Assembly: GCA_045595165.1 (NCBI GenBank)
Contig: JAZNZY010000022.1
Span: 1 to 64,000, forward strand
Direction: 5' to 3'
DNA from: SFLA01 sp045595165
Lineage (GTDB): Bacteria; Bacillota; Clostridia; Oscillospirales; CAG-382
DNA length: 64,000 nt
Part shown: piece after piece, positions 63,390-64,000 of the stretch
How positions within the stretch are numbered: the stretch's first letter is position 1
How the letters are laid out: each line of letters begins with the position of its first letter
Translations under genes and position numbers: made by a program
The notes under the pieces: generated by a model
What the model saw: only the letters and a program-made list of their open reading frames with translations
Told to the model about the DNA's origin: nothing
Database searches by the model: none

Positions 63390-64000
63390 TTATTTTTTGA
63401 ATTTGGAAAAGAAACTTTGCTTTTTGGGTGTGTTTTTGTTGCCCATAGCTTTGTCAAACTGCTTAAGCAGTTCCTTTTGCTTGGAATTAAGGGATTTGGG
63501 CACTTCTACGGTTACGGTAACGTAAATGTTGCCTCTGCCCTTTCCGTTTACGTTGGGAATACCCTTTCCCCGCAGGGAGAATACGCTTCCCGTCTGGGTT
63601 CCTTCGGGAATGGAAAACTCGCTTTCGCCCTCAAGAGTGGGTACCGTAAGCTTTGCGCCCAGTACCGCCTCGGCATAAGACACGGGCATTTCGTAATGTA
63701 TGTCGTCCCCGTTTCTCACAAACAGCTTGTGAGGCTTTATCTTTACTTCAACGTAAAGATCTCCTGCGGAACCGCCGTTTACGCCGTGGTTGCCTTGACC
63801 GCGGAGTATTACTCTCTGTTCATCGTCTATTCCCGCAGGTATGTTTACGCTCAGCTTTTTCTTTATGCGGTTTACGCCGCTTCCTTTACATTCGTTGCAG
63901 GGGTCTTTAACGATTTTACCCGTTCCTTTACAAGCGGAGCAGGGACGTTGGGACTGCATAGAACCGAAGGGGGTGCGCTGAACTGTCCTTACCGTGCCCG
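63390..64000 (-). CDS. dnaJ: Chaperone protein DnaJ, C-terminal part (runs off the window)
   Basis: The visible 203 residues cover the end of DnaJ. The sequence before the first visible Met reads G-T-V-R-T-V-Q-R-T-P-F-G, so the gene continues past the window edge. Two zinc-finger repeats C-S-A-C-K-G-T-G and C-N-E-C-K-G-S-G are present, followed by the client-binding domains (V-N-I-P-A-G-I-D-D-E-Q-R; D-L-Y-V-E-V; P-T-L-E-G) and a basic C-terminus. It is the DnaK co-chaperone. The 3' UTR holds two hairpin repeats and a terminator. Confidence 0.96.
   Translation of the reverse strand, partial: GTVRTVQRTPFGSMQSQRPCSACKGTGKIVKDPCNECKGSGVNRIKKKLSVNIPAGIDDEQRVILRGQGNHGVNGGSAGDLYVEVKIKPHKLFVRNGDDIHYEMPVSYAEAVLGAKLTVPTLEGESEFSIPEGTQTGSVFSLRGKGIPNVNGKGRGNIYVTVTVEVPKSLNSKQKELLKQFDKAMGNKNTPKKQSFFSKFKK

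Overview
The window reads as chromosome from a spore-forming member of the class Clostridia (Bacillota), probably an uncultured gut lineage. The spoIIIAA-AH operon, a SpoVB-like flippase and an uninterrupted sigK indicate endospore formation. Dockerin-type modules, an L21 leader, a cleavable L27 N-terminus with its protease Prp, and DUF975, DUF4434, DUF6062 and DUF6259 families all fit Clostridia. Vegetative promoters are almost all TTGNNN-17-TATAAT. No rRNA, CRISPR array, insertion sequence or phage structural gene was seen.

Layout. 0-2.4 kb: end of an integrative element (excisionase-like HTH protein and tyrosine recombinase) whose boundary probably lies in the 3' end of a tRNA-Ser(CGA), with palindromic repeats between. 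2.8-10.3 kb: Nif3-like protein, a cohesin-like/dockerin secreted protein, a TepA-type Clp-fold protein, rplU-prp-rpmA, obg, an S1-domain protein and prfA. 10.3-16.3 kb: membrane and surface proteins, including a large glucosaminidase with Ig-like, SH3 and dockerin modules. 16.4-22.5 kb: spoVB-like gene and spoIIIAA-AH on the minus strand. 22.6-27.6 kb: a membrane protein with a bactofilin-like ectodomain, pepT, an SGNH hydrolase with dockerin, and an XRE regulator fused to a regular 19-residue solenoid. 27.7-32.3 kb: two tandem DUF4434 genes, an SGNH lipoprotein and an FAD protein. 32.3-38.1 kb: tRNA-Ser(GGA), an abundant-looking surface protein, and galU-dCMP deaminase-lipoprotein-rimI-tsaD. 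37.9-38.1 kb: a dense noncoding segment with DnaA-box-like 9-mers and a dif-like 11-6-11 site. 38.2-47.6 kb: DUF6062 protein, OGG-type glycosylase, a 31-residue Cys-rich membrane peptide, maf, a 907-residue phosphodiester glycosidase with dockerin, sigK, and a solute-binding protein/sugar isomerase/oxidoreductase operon. 48-63.1 kb: fifteen tightly packed minus-strand genes from thyX to folD. dnaJ runs off the right edge.

How the parts connect. Four secreted proteins carry dockerin-type C-termini with a shared DY-x-x-x-RR signature, and one also has a cohesin-like domain, suggesting surface assembly. Two surface proteins share an unrecognised domain of about 110 residues, and two share a discoidin-like domain. 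dCMP deaminase, FolD, ThyX and Tmk together give a route from dCMP to dTDP.

Most unexpected signals: a hairpin repeat family (six copies) placed between stop codon and terminator in the same transcript orientation at three loci, with compensating stem changes; the DnaA-box/dif-like intergenic segment; and the cytosolic HTH-solenoid fusion. All calls were made by reading the sequence; no database search was run.
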